40,090 bases of DNA from GCA-002708315 sp964460905. GTDB taxonomy: Bacteria; Bacteroidota; Bacteroidia; Bacteroidales; F082. The translations under genes and the position numbers were made by a program. The notes under the pieces were generated by a model that was given only the letters and a program-made list of their open reading frames with translations, was not told where the DNA came from and searched no databases. The DNA lies in assembly GCA_964460905.1 (NCBI GenBank), contig CAYWRM010000037.1, positions 1 through 40,090 of the forward strand. The letters are read 5' to 3'. Shown here piece by piece: positions 24,441-32,223 of this stretch (the first letter of the stretch is position 1; each line of letters begins with the position of its first letter).

Positions 24441-24495
24441 AAAGCACAAGTCGCGCTTGCGCATAGGCTTTGCTGGAAGACTTGCTGGTTGGGTT
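24441..24495 (+). repeat. Dispersed repeat A, copy 2
   Basis: Copy of the repeat at 18296-18352. CAAGTC at 24448 and GACTTG at 24478 can pair, so the unit may form a hairpin. It lies in a gene-free gap of 345 bases (24280-24624) together with the attC-like site. Confidence 0.5.
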
Positions 24496-24546
24496 ATTAA
24501 AATTACATAGGCACTAAAACCCCTTGCTCCCGCTACTTTTGGTGTT

Positions 24547-24614
24547 GCTCAACAATACATATAAAAACCGTGGGTGCTGCGCATTACGGAGTTTTATATG
24601 CTTAGATGTTAGCC
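24547..24614 (-). other. Isolated attC-like hairpin
   Basis: Read on the minus strand: GGCTAAC (complement of 24608-24614), a strong inner stem CATATAAAACTCCGT/ACGG-TTTTTATATG, and GTTGAGC (complement of 24547-24553), which fits GTTRRRY exactly. At 68 bases it has the size and layout of a short attC. It lies ten bases beyond the stop of the FmdE-like lipoprotein gene, the usual place for an attC in a cassette. The left core has one mismatch to RYYYAAC. No partner boundary was found upstream. Confidence 0.5.
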
Positions 24615-24624
24615 AACGTATTTT

Positions 24625-25383
24625 TCATTCCTCTTTTAATTGGTTTAACATGGATTGGAATTTATCGTACTCCATGAGTTCAACAGTAAAAAGTTCATCT
24701 TTCTGATCAAGCAGAACGTCTTCTACCATCTGGGACATTGCATCCTGATATAATTTTAAATCATTTTGATTCACAGAAGAAGAGTTTTCTTCAAAAGCCA
24801 GTTCAACCTTCCATAATCTATCCATTAGTTTATTTCCAATTAGTTTGTGTTTTTTATAAATAATGTGAACTGCCTTTTTTTGTGGAGGATACCCAATAAA
24901 ATAATGATATTCCCTTTTCGGTGCTTCAATTTTTGAGTTAATGAAATACTGATTTTTTTCGGGGTCAATTCTTCTAGTACTACCAAGAACAAATGAAATA
25001 ACATCGCTTACCGAATGATCTCTGCTACTAATCAGTAAAAAGTCTCCTTTTTCTAAATTTTCTTCAGGGTTTTTTAATGCGTTTATTGCTATTTCAGAAA
25101 TCTTATATCCACCAGCCCCACAAAGACAGACATGTCCCATATAGTTACAAACATCATTAAATGTTACATCTGTGATCTCTTTGTTTTGCGGATAACTTCC
25201 AGCAAGAATTCCATGGTCATAATGAAAAACTATAGGTTCAATATCGTAAATAAAATCATATTTTTCATTCCATGATTTTTCCTCTTGACATCCGTAAAAT
25301 GAAAGGAGCAATAAGAATAATAAACTTCGGTTAAAGATTTTCAAAAGAGAGGTGTTCGTAAGTACTGGCTTCATAATAAACAT
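24625..25383 (-). CDS. FmdE-like lipoprotein
   Basis: A 252-residue exported lipoprotein. The hydrophobic segment SLLFLLLLSFYGC ends in a lipobox. The mature part has NDVCNYMGHVCLCGAGGYKI and SSRDHSVSDVISFVLGSTRR, resembling the metal-binding GHxCPG...D.CSVDAIQ.. pattern of FmdE (formylmethanofuran dehydrogenase subunit E-like) domains; FmdE-type proteins bind zinc or a metal and are often linked to molybdoenzymes or metal homeostasis. The match is partial. The ATG at 25383 lies inside the preceding ORF; a TTG at 25344 (MKIFNRSLL...) would give a more normal signal peptide. Probably co-transcribed with the genes upstream. Confidence 0.5.
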   Translation of the reverse strand: MFIMKPVLTNTSLLKIFNRSLLFLLLLSFYGCQEEKSWNEKYDFIYDIEPIVFHYDHGILAGSYPQNKEITDVTFNDVCNYMGHVCLCGAGGYKISEIAINALKNPEENLEKGDFLLISSRDHSVSDVISFVLGSTRRIDPEKNQYFINSKIEAPKREYHYFIGYPPQKKAVHIIYKKHKLIGNKLMDRLWKVELAFEENSSSVNQNDLKLYQDAMSQMVEDVLLDQKDELFTVELMEYDKFQSMLNQLKEE

Positions 25384-25558
25384 TTTGTTTGTATTTCTTC
25401 AATTCAGTTATTTTATGGTAGCTAACAATGGCAATATGGCATGAAGGGGATTGCGAAAGATTACCTATCAAACCGAGATAAAGTTGAAACGGGCTTAAAC
25501 TAACCCAATTAATCACATCACCGCTTTTTGCTTTATTGCGTGTTGGCGTTTCGTTCAT
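25331..25558 (-). CDS. Short ORF resembling a truncated YiiX-like papain-fold protein
   Basis: A 75-residue frame that starts in a TAATG overlap with the stop of the Lcl_C gene upstream, so it is likely translationally coupled. It contains KSGDVINWVS, SPSCHIAIV and VYYEAST, in the order and spacing of permuted papain-like (YiiX/NlpC-type) proteins: GD, catalytic-like His in H.AIV, then YEA. The Cys-containing C-terminal half is missing, and the frame ends inside the start of the next gene. It may be a decayed gene. The match is weak. Confidence 0.35.
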   Translation of the reverse strand: MNETPTRNKAKSGDVINWVSLSPFQLYLGLIGNLSQSPSCHIAIVSYHKITELKKYKQNVYYEASTYEHLSFENL

Positions 25559-27018
25559 TATTGTTTCAATATTTTCTTGGTCATCTGCTTTCCGTCAGCG
25601 TTAAGTTGAAGAAAATAGCAACCTTGACTAAGATTGGCCAAGTTTATAATTAATTCATTTGTATTAGACTTATTCAATTTAATCAGATATTCCCCAATAG
25701 GGTTTAACAAAATTACACTAATGCTTAAATAAGTTTGATCAAGATAAATAAAGCATTTGTCATTAGTTGGATTTGGATAAATTTGAAAATTTAGGTTTAT
25801 ATTCGAATTATTAATGGAATTAGTTGCTGAAATGTCTCGGACACATCTTGCATAATTGAAAACATATCTAACGTCTCCTTGTGGACCGAAAAAATCAGGA
25901 TAATCTATTGCATTTCCTGTTTTTGGATCGCTGCGTTGTGCTCCTGCTCCATGTACATCCATTAAATTATTATTCATTTTTCCTTGTGCTTCACCAAATG
26001 CGATATAGACAGCTGCTGTATATGGATTTACTCCATCCAAATGACTGGTACTCGTCCAAAAGTATGGGAATTGACCAGAATTACCATTTGGATCATCTAT
26101 TTCTGTTGTTGTAAAAAGCGGGTCTATTGCGGGAGAAGCAGTAATATCAGGACATCTTGTATAATCCACTATACTCTCAAGTTCTTTAGCATTTGGCAAT
26201 CTCCAGTTAGTATATTCTGCAAAAGATAAATTTTCGGCATATTCTAATGCATTCTCCCAATCTCTTGCTTGACCATCATCTGTTTTTTGCCACATTAATC
26301 CAGTTGCATTATCGCTTATAGTTTCATCCCCATTATCAACAAAATCATTTATTCCATAATCTGGGTTACCTCTAACCATTCGAAAATACATAGTTTTGGG
26401 AGTCGTATTGTTAGAGCCTGGAGCATATTTTGGATAACCTTTTATTCTACCATCTAAGAAGTTTACACCAAAAACTGTTGAATCTCCATTCATAGTTGTA
26501 CTCATATATTGTGTTGCAGACCATGTTTGTGCATCAATTAATCGTTCACCAATTGTTATGTCTCCTAATGGTTGAATAAAGTATGCTGAATCGATAAACA
26601 TTTCATATGGAACTTGACCACTTACTCTACCAGTAAATAAAATTAATGAATACAACTCTTTAATTGTCGGAACACGCCAATCAGTAAATCCCCCAAGTGT
26701 CATAGTGTCTGTTTTAATAAATGCATCTGCATAAGATAATTTGACTCCCATATCTTGCTGCCAAAGCAATTTGGTTACATTATCTGTTATAGTTCCATCG
26801 CTATTGTTAGTATACGAAGTGCTATTACCTTGATATGTTGCATCCTGACCATAAAAAGCTTGACCTTCATTTGGTGTTGAAATTATCGATGTGGTATTAT
26901 AATAATCAGTAACATTAGTTTCCACAATTGGATAACTGATCGTTTGGCCGATAAGATTGAAATTTATCAAGATAAAGAGCACTAATAATAATTTCATTTT
27001 AAAATTTAGTTTTTTCAT
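25558..27018 (-). CDS. Lcl_C (DUF1566) repeat protein 1, T9SS-exported
   Basis: A 486-residue exported protein: a signal peptide, the locus-specific EGQAFYGQDATYQG segment, then two Lcl_C repeats (about 70-215 and 220-400). Each repeat opens with a T-[IV]-T-D-x3-x-L-[LM]-W line (DGTITDNVTKLLWQQ, DETISDNATGLMWQK) and has a DWRVPTIKEL or NWRLPNAKEL core. The last repeat ends with DVHGAGAQRSDPKTG. A type A sorting tail follows from about 415 (FQIYPNPTNDKCFIYLDQ). Lcl_C domains are surface adhesion-like modules, named from the Legionella collagen-like adhesin. Function here unknown. One of five paralogues at this locus. Confidence 0.85.
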   Translation of the reverse strand: MKKLNFKMKLLLVLFILINFNLIGQTISYPIVETNVTDYYNTTSIISTPNEGQAFYGQDATYQGNSTSYTNNSDGTITDNVTKLLWQQDMGVKLSYADAFIKTDTMTLGGFTDWRVPTIKELYSLILFTGRVSGQVPYEMFIDSAYFIQPLGDITIGERLIDAQTWSATQYMSTTMNGDSTVFGVNFLDGRIKGYPKYAPGSNNTTPKTMYFRMVRGNPDYGINDFVDNGDETISDNATGLMWQKTDDGQARDWENALEYAENLSFAEYTNWRLPNAKELESIVDYTRCPDITASPAIDPLFTTTEIDDPNGNSGQFPYFWTSTSHLDGVNPYTAAVYIAFGEAQGKMNNNLMDVHGAGAQRSDPKTGNAIDYPDFFGPQGDVRYVFNYARCVRDISATNSINNSNINLNFQIYPNPTNDKCFIYLDQTYLSISVILLNPIGEYLIKLNKSNTNELIINLANLSQGCYFLQLNADGKQMTKKILKQ

Positions 27019-27079
27019 AATAGTAAGTTTTTTGAATGTTCGTTAAGATACATAGTTTACAAAAGTTAAAGATTAGACT

Positions 27080-27430
27080 TTACACTAAATTAGTTTCTAA
27101 CCTTATTGATTTTTCTTTGTTTCTTAATTCACTTTCATTAAAGTATCCCAAAAATACGCTTCTGTAAAATACTTTCCAAATTCCATTACCTAAATCTTCA
27201 ATACCCACGTATTTGCCTTTCAAAGCAGCAGTTAAATATACCCAATAATAAGACTTCCATCTTATAGCTCCATTTTGAGTTACTTTTAATATTTTCATAT
27301 TAGATTCATAATCAAATTGAGGTATTCTTTCGGGAAAAAGTCTTGCTGAAAAATTGTGAATTGACGCAGGTGTTTCCATTCCCAATGCTTCGTGGGGTAT
27401 TAGGATCAAGTAATATTTCTAGGGACAAGT
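27080..27430 (-). pseudogene. IS481-type transposase remnant
   Basis: A 109-residue reading frame (27080-27409) corresponds to the C-terminus of an IS481/rve-type transposase: PHEALGMETPASIHNFSARL, then FPERIPQFDYESN, GAIRWKSYYWVYLTAALKGK and a WKVFYRSVFLGYFNES region. The catalytic DDE core is missing. Just upstream, ACACTTGTCCCTAGAA (complement near 27415-27430) resembles an IS481 terminal repeat, so the element seems to have lost its middle. It sits between two Lcl_C genes. Confidence 0.65.
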
Positions 27431-27856
27431 GTTTTATTATATAAGAAGTAATGTTTATAAGGATCAAGGGAATTCAAGAAATGAACCTTTTTCCTCAAGC
27501 TGGAAAGGCTTTTCATTTTTGGCTTGGCCCAAAAACAAAACAAAAAACCCAAGGCTTATTTTTCTCTTCATCCTTCATATTCACAAAAGCTAAGACGAAA
27601 GAGCGATTTCCTCAATTCTACGGAACTTCTCTTTCTTACTAAGCTTTCGTTTCTACTCAGGACTTGATAAAAATAGGCCGATCCTAAGATTCGAGTAGTA
27701 ACACTATTATTAATAATTATTAGTTGTGTTAAAAAGATTATTCTATTAAATTATTTGCAATAATTTTCATGTTCATTTCTCATTTTATTTATCAAATCCT
27801 CAGGAATATTGCTTGATCCTTTTTTAGGGTATTTGTTCTCGGTTTTATGTTATAGA
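27431..27856. other. Gene-free gap next to the transposase remnant
   Basis: About 425 bases with no credible gene. A 63-codon plus-strand frame at 27451-27642 has no recognisable domain and an odd composition (FWLGPKTKQKTQGLFFSSS). The sequence around it is repeat-like but has no second copy in this window. Confidence 0.45.
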
Positions 27857-27890
27857 AAATCCCTCAATAGCAATTGCCAGAGAGGGATTT
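27857..27890 (-). terminator. Terminator-like hairpin after Lcl_C protein 2
   Basis: On the minus strand, AAATCCCTC and GAGGGATTT pair around a loop with TGGCAATTGCTA, followed by a short T stretch. It begins about 22 bases after the stop of the upstream Lcl_C gene, so that gene is probably the last of its operon. Confidence 0.6.
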
Positions 27891-27912
27891 CGTTCAAATT
27901 AACAATAGGTAA

Positions 27913-29442
27913 TTATTTCTTTAAAAACTTTTTAGTGGTAATCCCATTTGAGTTATTATAAGTAAGAATATACATTCCTGAAGTAAGATTTACTATATCA
28001 ATCTTTATGCTTTTTGAGAACTCTTTTGTTTCTGAATATAAAACTGAACCCATCATATTGGAAATAGTGATTGTTGAAATTCTATCATTATCACCAATGT
28101 CAATAGTGATGTTATCTGATGCAGGATTAGGATAAACATTAATATTTATATTGTTCTTATTCAAATCATTAATTCCTGTTGTAGAATCAACATCTCTTAC
28201 TAATCGTACAAAGTTGAATATACGAACTACATCACCCTGTGGGCCATTTCCATTTGGATAATCATCAGGATCACCTGTTTTTGGATCACTACGTTGTGCT
28301 CCTGCTCCATGGACATCCATTAATATGTAATTCCCCGACATTGGAGGTTCTTCCATAAAACCAAGTGCTTCTCCAAAACAAACATAAGCACCCCAACCTC
28401 CGGGAGCATTTTCATGCCAATTAGCATGTGTTGTTCCCGACCAGTAGAAAGGGTAATTAATTTCACCACCTTCATCGGTAATTTGGGAACAGTTAAAAAC
28501 AGGGTCAATGGCGGCAGAATTTGATGTAGATGGTGAGCGTGTATAGTCCAATATACTTTGTAGTTCCTTTGCATTAGGTAAACGCCAGTCGGTTTTTCCA
28601 GCCAACTCAAAACCCTCTGCGTAAGATAATGCATTTTCCCATTTCATTCCTTGTCCGTCATCATCCTGTGTCCACATTAGTCCGGTTGCATTGTCGGTAA
28701 TTGTACCATCACCATTGTCCAGAAAGTTATTGTTTCCATACTCAGTATTGTCTCTTACATACATAACATAGAACTGTTTGTCTTCAGTTTGTCCTGGCAT
28801 TGGACCGGTGCCATAACCCTTAATTCGACCATCGGCAAAGTTCACACCAAACATCATTTCAGAACCCATCATTGTTGTTCCAACATAAATTGTTGTGGAA
28901 GCCATCTGAGCGTCAATTATTCTTTCTCCGGCATTTTGATCTCCATAATTGAAATCAAAATAGTCAGTGTCGATAAAGGGAACCAAATCTTCGGTAGAAG
29001 TACCTTCATAACCACTTGGATCAAGTCCTCTGAAATCTATAAGTGAATACATTTCTTTTATTGATGGCAAACGCCAATCATCATAACCAGCCAGATCAAA
29101 GGTTGCGGCACCAGCAATAGCCTCATCGTACGACATTTTATCATCGTAATCAATATCACCATCACCATCCATATCTGGGCTTTTCACCCACATTAAATTG
29201 GTTACTAAATCTGTTATTGTTTCGTCACCATTATCTTGATATGATGGTTGATTACCATTATAATTCGCATCCTGACCATAGAATGCATCGCCTGCTGCAG
29301 GTTCGTTAATCACTAGTAAGGAGTCGTAGTACTCTTCCTGACCTGTATCAACAATTTTATAATTCTGACCTACTAAATTATTATTGAAGATCATAATTCC
29401 GCCTAGAAAAAGGAGTGCTGAGAGTAGATTTATTCTTTTCAT
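27913..29442 (-). CDS. Lcl_C (DUF1566) repeat protein 2, T9SS-exported
   Basis: A 509-residue exported protein: signal peptide (1-25), GDAFYGQDANYNGN, and two Lcl_C repeats (about 60-240 and 245-430). Core elements: ETITDLVTNLMWVKSPDMDG, DDWRLPSIKEMYSLIDFRG, then GTITDNATGLMWTQD and TDWRLPNAKELQSILDY. The first repeat holds a calcium-loop-like DMDGDGDIDYDD. The second ends DVHGAGAQRSDPKTG. A sorting tail (NVYPNPASDNITIDI) runs from about 437 to the end. It follows the flavoprotein gene by 139 bases. It shares the SDPK-type ending with proteins 1 and 5, so these three form one subfamily. Confidence 0.87.
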   Translation of the reverse strand: MKRINLLSALLFLGGIMIFNNNLVGQNYKIVDTGQEEYYDSLLVINEPAAGDAFYGQDANYNGNQPSYQDNGDETITDLVTNLMWVKSPDMDGDGDIDYDDKMSYDEAIAGAATFDLAGYDDWRLPSIKEMYSLIDFRGLDPSGYEGTSTEDLVPFIDTDYFDFNYGDQNAGERIIDAQMASTTIYVGTTMMGSEMMFGVNFADGRIKGYGTGPMPGQTEDKQFYVMYVRDNTEYGNNNFLDNGDGTITDNATGLMWTQDDDGQGMKWENALSYAEGFELAGKTDWRLPNAKELQSILDYTRSPSTSNSAAIDPVFNCSQITDEGGEINYPFYWSGTTHANWHENAPGGWGAYVCFGEALGFMEEPPMSGNYILMDVHGAGAQRSDPKTGDPDDYPNGNGPQGDVVRIFNFVRLVRDVDSTTGINDLNKNNININVYPNPASDNITIDIGDNDRISTITISNMMGSVLYSETKEFSKSIKIDIVNLTSGMYILTYNNSNGITTKKFLKK

Positions 29443-29581
29443 GATGTTAAAAGTTTAGATGTTAAAATTTTATTTATTACAGCAAATAAAAGAGGATTTT
29501 GTGGCAAAATAAAATATAATCAACGAATTAGGTAATTCTATCAATAGAAAGGGAAATATTGTCGGTGTTGTCTATTTTTGA

Positions 29582-31339
29582 TTAACCATTGGGCCAGCTT
29601 CCAAATCCCTGTTTTTCAAACTTCATACTTCCATCTTCACCTTTGAAGATATTTATCCATGCCTGCCAGTTTTCAAAATCAGGCTCAGGATAATCCAAAC
29701 GATAGTGGCTACATCTACTTTCGGTGCGCATTATGGAAGCTTTAAGTTTCATTTCTGCACTGATTATCATATTCTTAGTCTCATGAGCCAATCGTAACTC
29801 ATGCATATCTTCAGCTCTCAGCATAGGCATATGATGATCCCTCAATTCTTCAATGTATGCCAACGCGGCATTCATCATGTTTTCCTTTTTTATGTAAAGT
29901 ACGAAGTTTGGAATCATAATTCCCTGCAGCGTTTGTGTTACCCATGCAGGACTATAACCGGCTTCCCTTTTCAATGGAGCAATAATTTCTTCTTGTATTT
30001 TATTCGCTTGCGCAGATGAAATAGAAGGGAGTTCTACTTTTTTAGAATAATCAGCAGCAGCTTCAGCAGCAACAGCTCCCTGAACTGCAGAACCTGCTAA
30101 TGATGAGCCTATTTGTGTGTAAATTGCTCCAACCATGTACGATCCCAGAGCATCACCGGCAGCATAAAGTCCGGGAATATTTGATTCACATTTATCATTA
30201 ATAGGAACTAGTCCTTCCGATTTATGAATTGCCATACCAGCAGACGATCCTCCTGCTAATTCACCAGCCATTCCAGGAGGTGCACCACCTTTTTTTGGAG
30301 GTCTTCCTTTTTCTGGTCTACTATCTGTTGAGTCAGGTCTATCACCTTCAGGTCTTCTGTTTTTAAATTCTGCAGGAACAAAAGGTCCACCTTCAGCTTT
30401 ATTTCCACTTTCACTTTGCCCAGGTCTTCCCATTTTAACCGGATTTCCCAGCATATAAGCTTGATAGTTTAAGTCCACACCGAGATCATGATGAATTTCA
30501 ACATTGGTAACATTAGGTTTTCTTTCAAACATACCGTGCCAGCCGTCAAAGCAATCAGCTGCATTTTTTTGTTGGCCTGGATGGCCATCATTCCATTCTT
30601 TACCGGTTACTTTTGCACCGATATTATATGCCATGATGGTTCCATCATGAGTAAGATCACAAATAGGAAAACCATTGGGCTTAAATCCACCAGCTCCAGT
30701 ACATAGGATAACGCTTTTTGCTTTGAAGAAATGGATTTTTTCTTCATCTAAACTAAAGCCTGCTGCACCCGCAATTCGTCCGTTTTCTTTTATAAGATGT
30801 GTTATAACTATTCGTTCTAATACATCAATATTTCTTTCTTTTATTGGTTTATTGAAACTTTTATTATACAGTGCGGAATCAAAGAACCCCCATTCTCTAA
30901 GTTCATTTACCCTTGCCAGTGAATGCTCAGCTAATTGCCTTGTATAAACTTTATTGCTAGTACCTAGTGCTGAAGTTGAAACAGCTTCGACAAATTCATC
31001 GATACTATAAGTTGTATCATTTTCATCATAGGCGAAAATTCCTTTTGCAAAAGGGGTCATGCCGGAAGACCCCAATTGTCCTTTTGAAATCAACAGAATT
31101 TTTGCTCCTGCATCATGAGCTTTTACGGCAGCGAATAAGCCTGCCATTCCACCCCCAATTACAAGCACATCCGTTTCACTATCCTGTTGTTCAATATTAT
31201 TGATGTCAAATTCAGGTTTATTTGCTGCCCAACTTGCAGAAACTCCCATTGAAGCGAGAGCTGCTATTCCAGCTGCTCCTCTAGCTAGTCCTAAGAAATT
31301 ACGACGTGAAATATTTCTGTTATCCTGTGAATTATTCAT
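29582..31339 (-). CDS. Tat-exported FAD flavoprotein, fumarate-reductase/AprA type
   Basis: A 585-residue flavoprotein. The N-terminus carries a twin-arginine signal (NISRRNFLGLARGAAG, Arg12-Arg13), so it folds in the cytoplasm and is exported. FAD binding: VLVIGGGMAGLFAAVKAHDA (58-77), SSGMTPFAKGIF, ILCTGAGG (211-218) and GLYAAGDALGSYMVGAIYTQ (390-409). Near the C-terminus ESRCSHYRLDYPEPD matches the capping/helical domain of succinate dehydrogenase, fumarate reductase and APS reductase flavoproteins. A charged Gly/Pro/Arg-rich insert occupies residues 304-360. The start overlaps the membrane-protein gene by eight bases. It is the likely catalytic subunit of a periplasmic reductase; the substrate is unknown. 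Confidence 0.87.
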   Translation of the reverse strand: MNNSQDNRNISRRNFLGLARGAAGIAALASMGVSASWAANKPEFDINNIEQQDSETDVLVIGGGMAGLFAAVKAHDAGAKILLISKGQLGSSGMTPFAKGIFAYDENDTTYSIDEFVEAVSTSALGTSNKVYTRQLAEHSLARVNELREWGFFDSALYNKSFNKPIKERNIDVLERIVITHLIKENGRIAGAAGFSLDEEKIHFFKAKSVILCTGAGGFKPNGFPICDLTHDGTIMAYNIGAKVTGKEWNDGHPGQQKNAADCFDGWHGMFERKPNVTNVEIHHDLGVDLNYQAYMLGNPVKMGRPGQSESGNKAEGGPFVPAEFKNRRPEGDRPDSTDSRPEKGRPPKKGGAPPGMAGELAGGSSAGMAIHKSEGLVPINDKCESNIPGLYAAGDALGSYMVGAIYTQIGSSLAGSAVQGAVAAEAAADYSKKVELPSISSAQANKIQEEIIAPLKREAGYSPAWVTQTLQGIMIPNFVLYIKKENMMNAALAYIEELRDHHMPMLRAEDMHELRLAHETKNMIISAEMKLKASIMRTESRCSHYRLDYPEPDFENWQAWINIFKGEDGSMKFEKQGFGSWPNG

Positions 31340-31967
31340 GGCCTTGTCTTAGTTTATTTTGAGGTATGGAAAAATAGGTTTTTAAAAGGAGAGCTATCCC
31401 ACTTGTTGCAATAATCAGAATGAAAATTGACATGGGTACATTTGTATGTCTGCCAAGATTGATGGCATGCCAAGATGCAACAATTATGAATATTATTGAG
31501 AATATTCCATGTAATAACCGCCAGCTTATATACGTCATTGGTAACCTGTTTCGAAAAACTGAAGTAATACCAATAATCAACATAAGTAACCATGCGATAA
31601 TACCAAGGATGACCCCGGTACTGTTGAATGTTGTTAATAGTGTTGTGAATGCTTCCAGTGGCTCCACTCCCGATTCAAAATATCGTGGAACTACTATTAA
31701 AAATGGATGTAAGAGTAGAAAGCCAATGAATATATATCCGAAAATCTTATGAAACTTAACAACTTTCCACATACGGGGTAGATTCAGCCTTTTGCAGTTC
31801 CCCCGTGATAGAAAAAACTGTCCGATAAGCATTGATAAAGAAATGAGCGTTAATATAGATATGATTTCTTTTAAAATTGTACGACGAGGAAAATACCCTA
31901 CTGCCCAAAAAAGAAGGGGGAAACCAATTAACACGCTAACCACTAAAATTATATTATTAGGTTTCAT
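31332..31967 (-). CDS. Ferric-reductase-like di-heme membrane protein
   Basis: A 211-residue membrane protein with about six segments. Two pairs of His spaced 14 apart lie on helices: HKIFGYIFIGFLLLH and HGIFSIIFIIVASWH, the arrangement that holds two b hemes in ferric-reductase-like (FRD) and YedZ/MsrQ-type proteins. I chose the ATG at 31967 (MKPNNIILVVSVLIG), ten bases after the ferredoxin stop; an ATG at 31994 in the same frame would overlap that gene by 17 bases. Likely role: carrying electrons from menaquinol across the membrane to the exported flavoprotein, with which the gene overlaps. Confidence 0.82.
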   Translation of the reverse strand: MKPNNIILVVSVLIGFPLLFWAVGYFPRRTILKEIISILTLISLSMLIGQFFLSRGNCKRLNLPRMWKVVKFHKIFGYIFIGFLLLHPFLIVVPRYFESGVEPLEAFTTLLTTFNSTGVILGIIAWLLMLIIGITSVFRNRLPMTYISWRLLHGIFSIIFIIVASWHAINLGRHTNVPMSIFILIIATSGIALLLKTYFSIPQNKLRQGHE

Positions 31968-31977
31968 ACCTCTTATT

Positions 31978-32193
31978 TTAACCCCATGAAACAATTACCG
32001 GGATTGACTTTTCCGGTGAAATGGTTATAGCATCAACCGGACAGTACATTCTGCACAAATGGCAAATCTGACAATCGGCGGGATATGTAATCACGGCCTT
32101 TCCGGTTTTTTTGTCTAACCGTAACACATCTGTGGGACAGGCTTTTACACAAGTCCCACATCCGATGCATCCGTTTATTGATTTAATAGACAT
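31978..32193 (-). CDS. 2[4Fe-4S] ferredoxin subunit
   Basis: A 71-residue dicluster ferredoxin. Cluster motifs: CIGCGTCVKACP and CQICHLCRMYCP. The short linker and the length match the small Fe-S subunits of APS-reductase or fumarate-reductase-like enzymes. It has no signal peptide of its own. The partner flavoprotein has a Tat signal, so the ferredoxin may be exported as a folded passenger of that protein (hitchhiker); alternatively it stays in the cytoplasm. It lies 30 bases after the upstream Lcl_C gene and ten bases before the di-heme gene, so the genes are in one operon. Confidence 0.9.
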   Translation of the reverse strand: MSIKSINGCIGCGTCVKACPTDVLRLDKKTGKAVITYPADCQICHLCRMYCPVDAITISPEKSIPVIVSWG

Positions 32194-32223
32194 TTTGAAT
32201 AATTTTTAGTAAAAATACAAAGT

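Noticed and set aside
27451..27642. 63-codon plus-strand ORF beside the transposase remnant
   Set aside because: No domain, odd composition and no sign of a start signal; it lies in repeat-like non-coding sequence.
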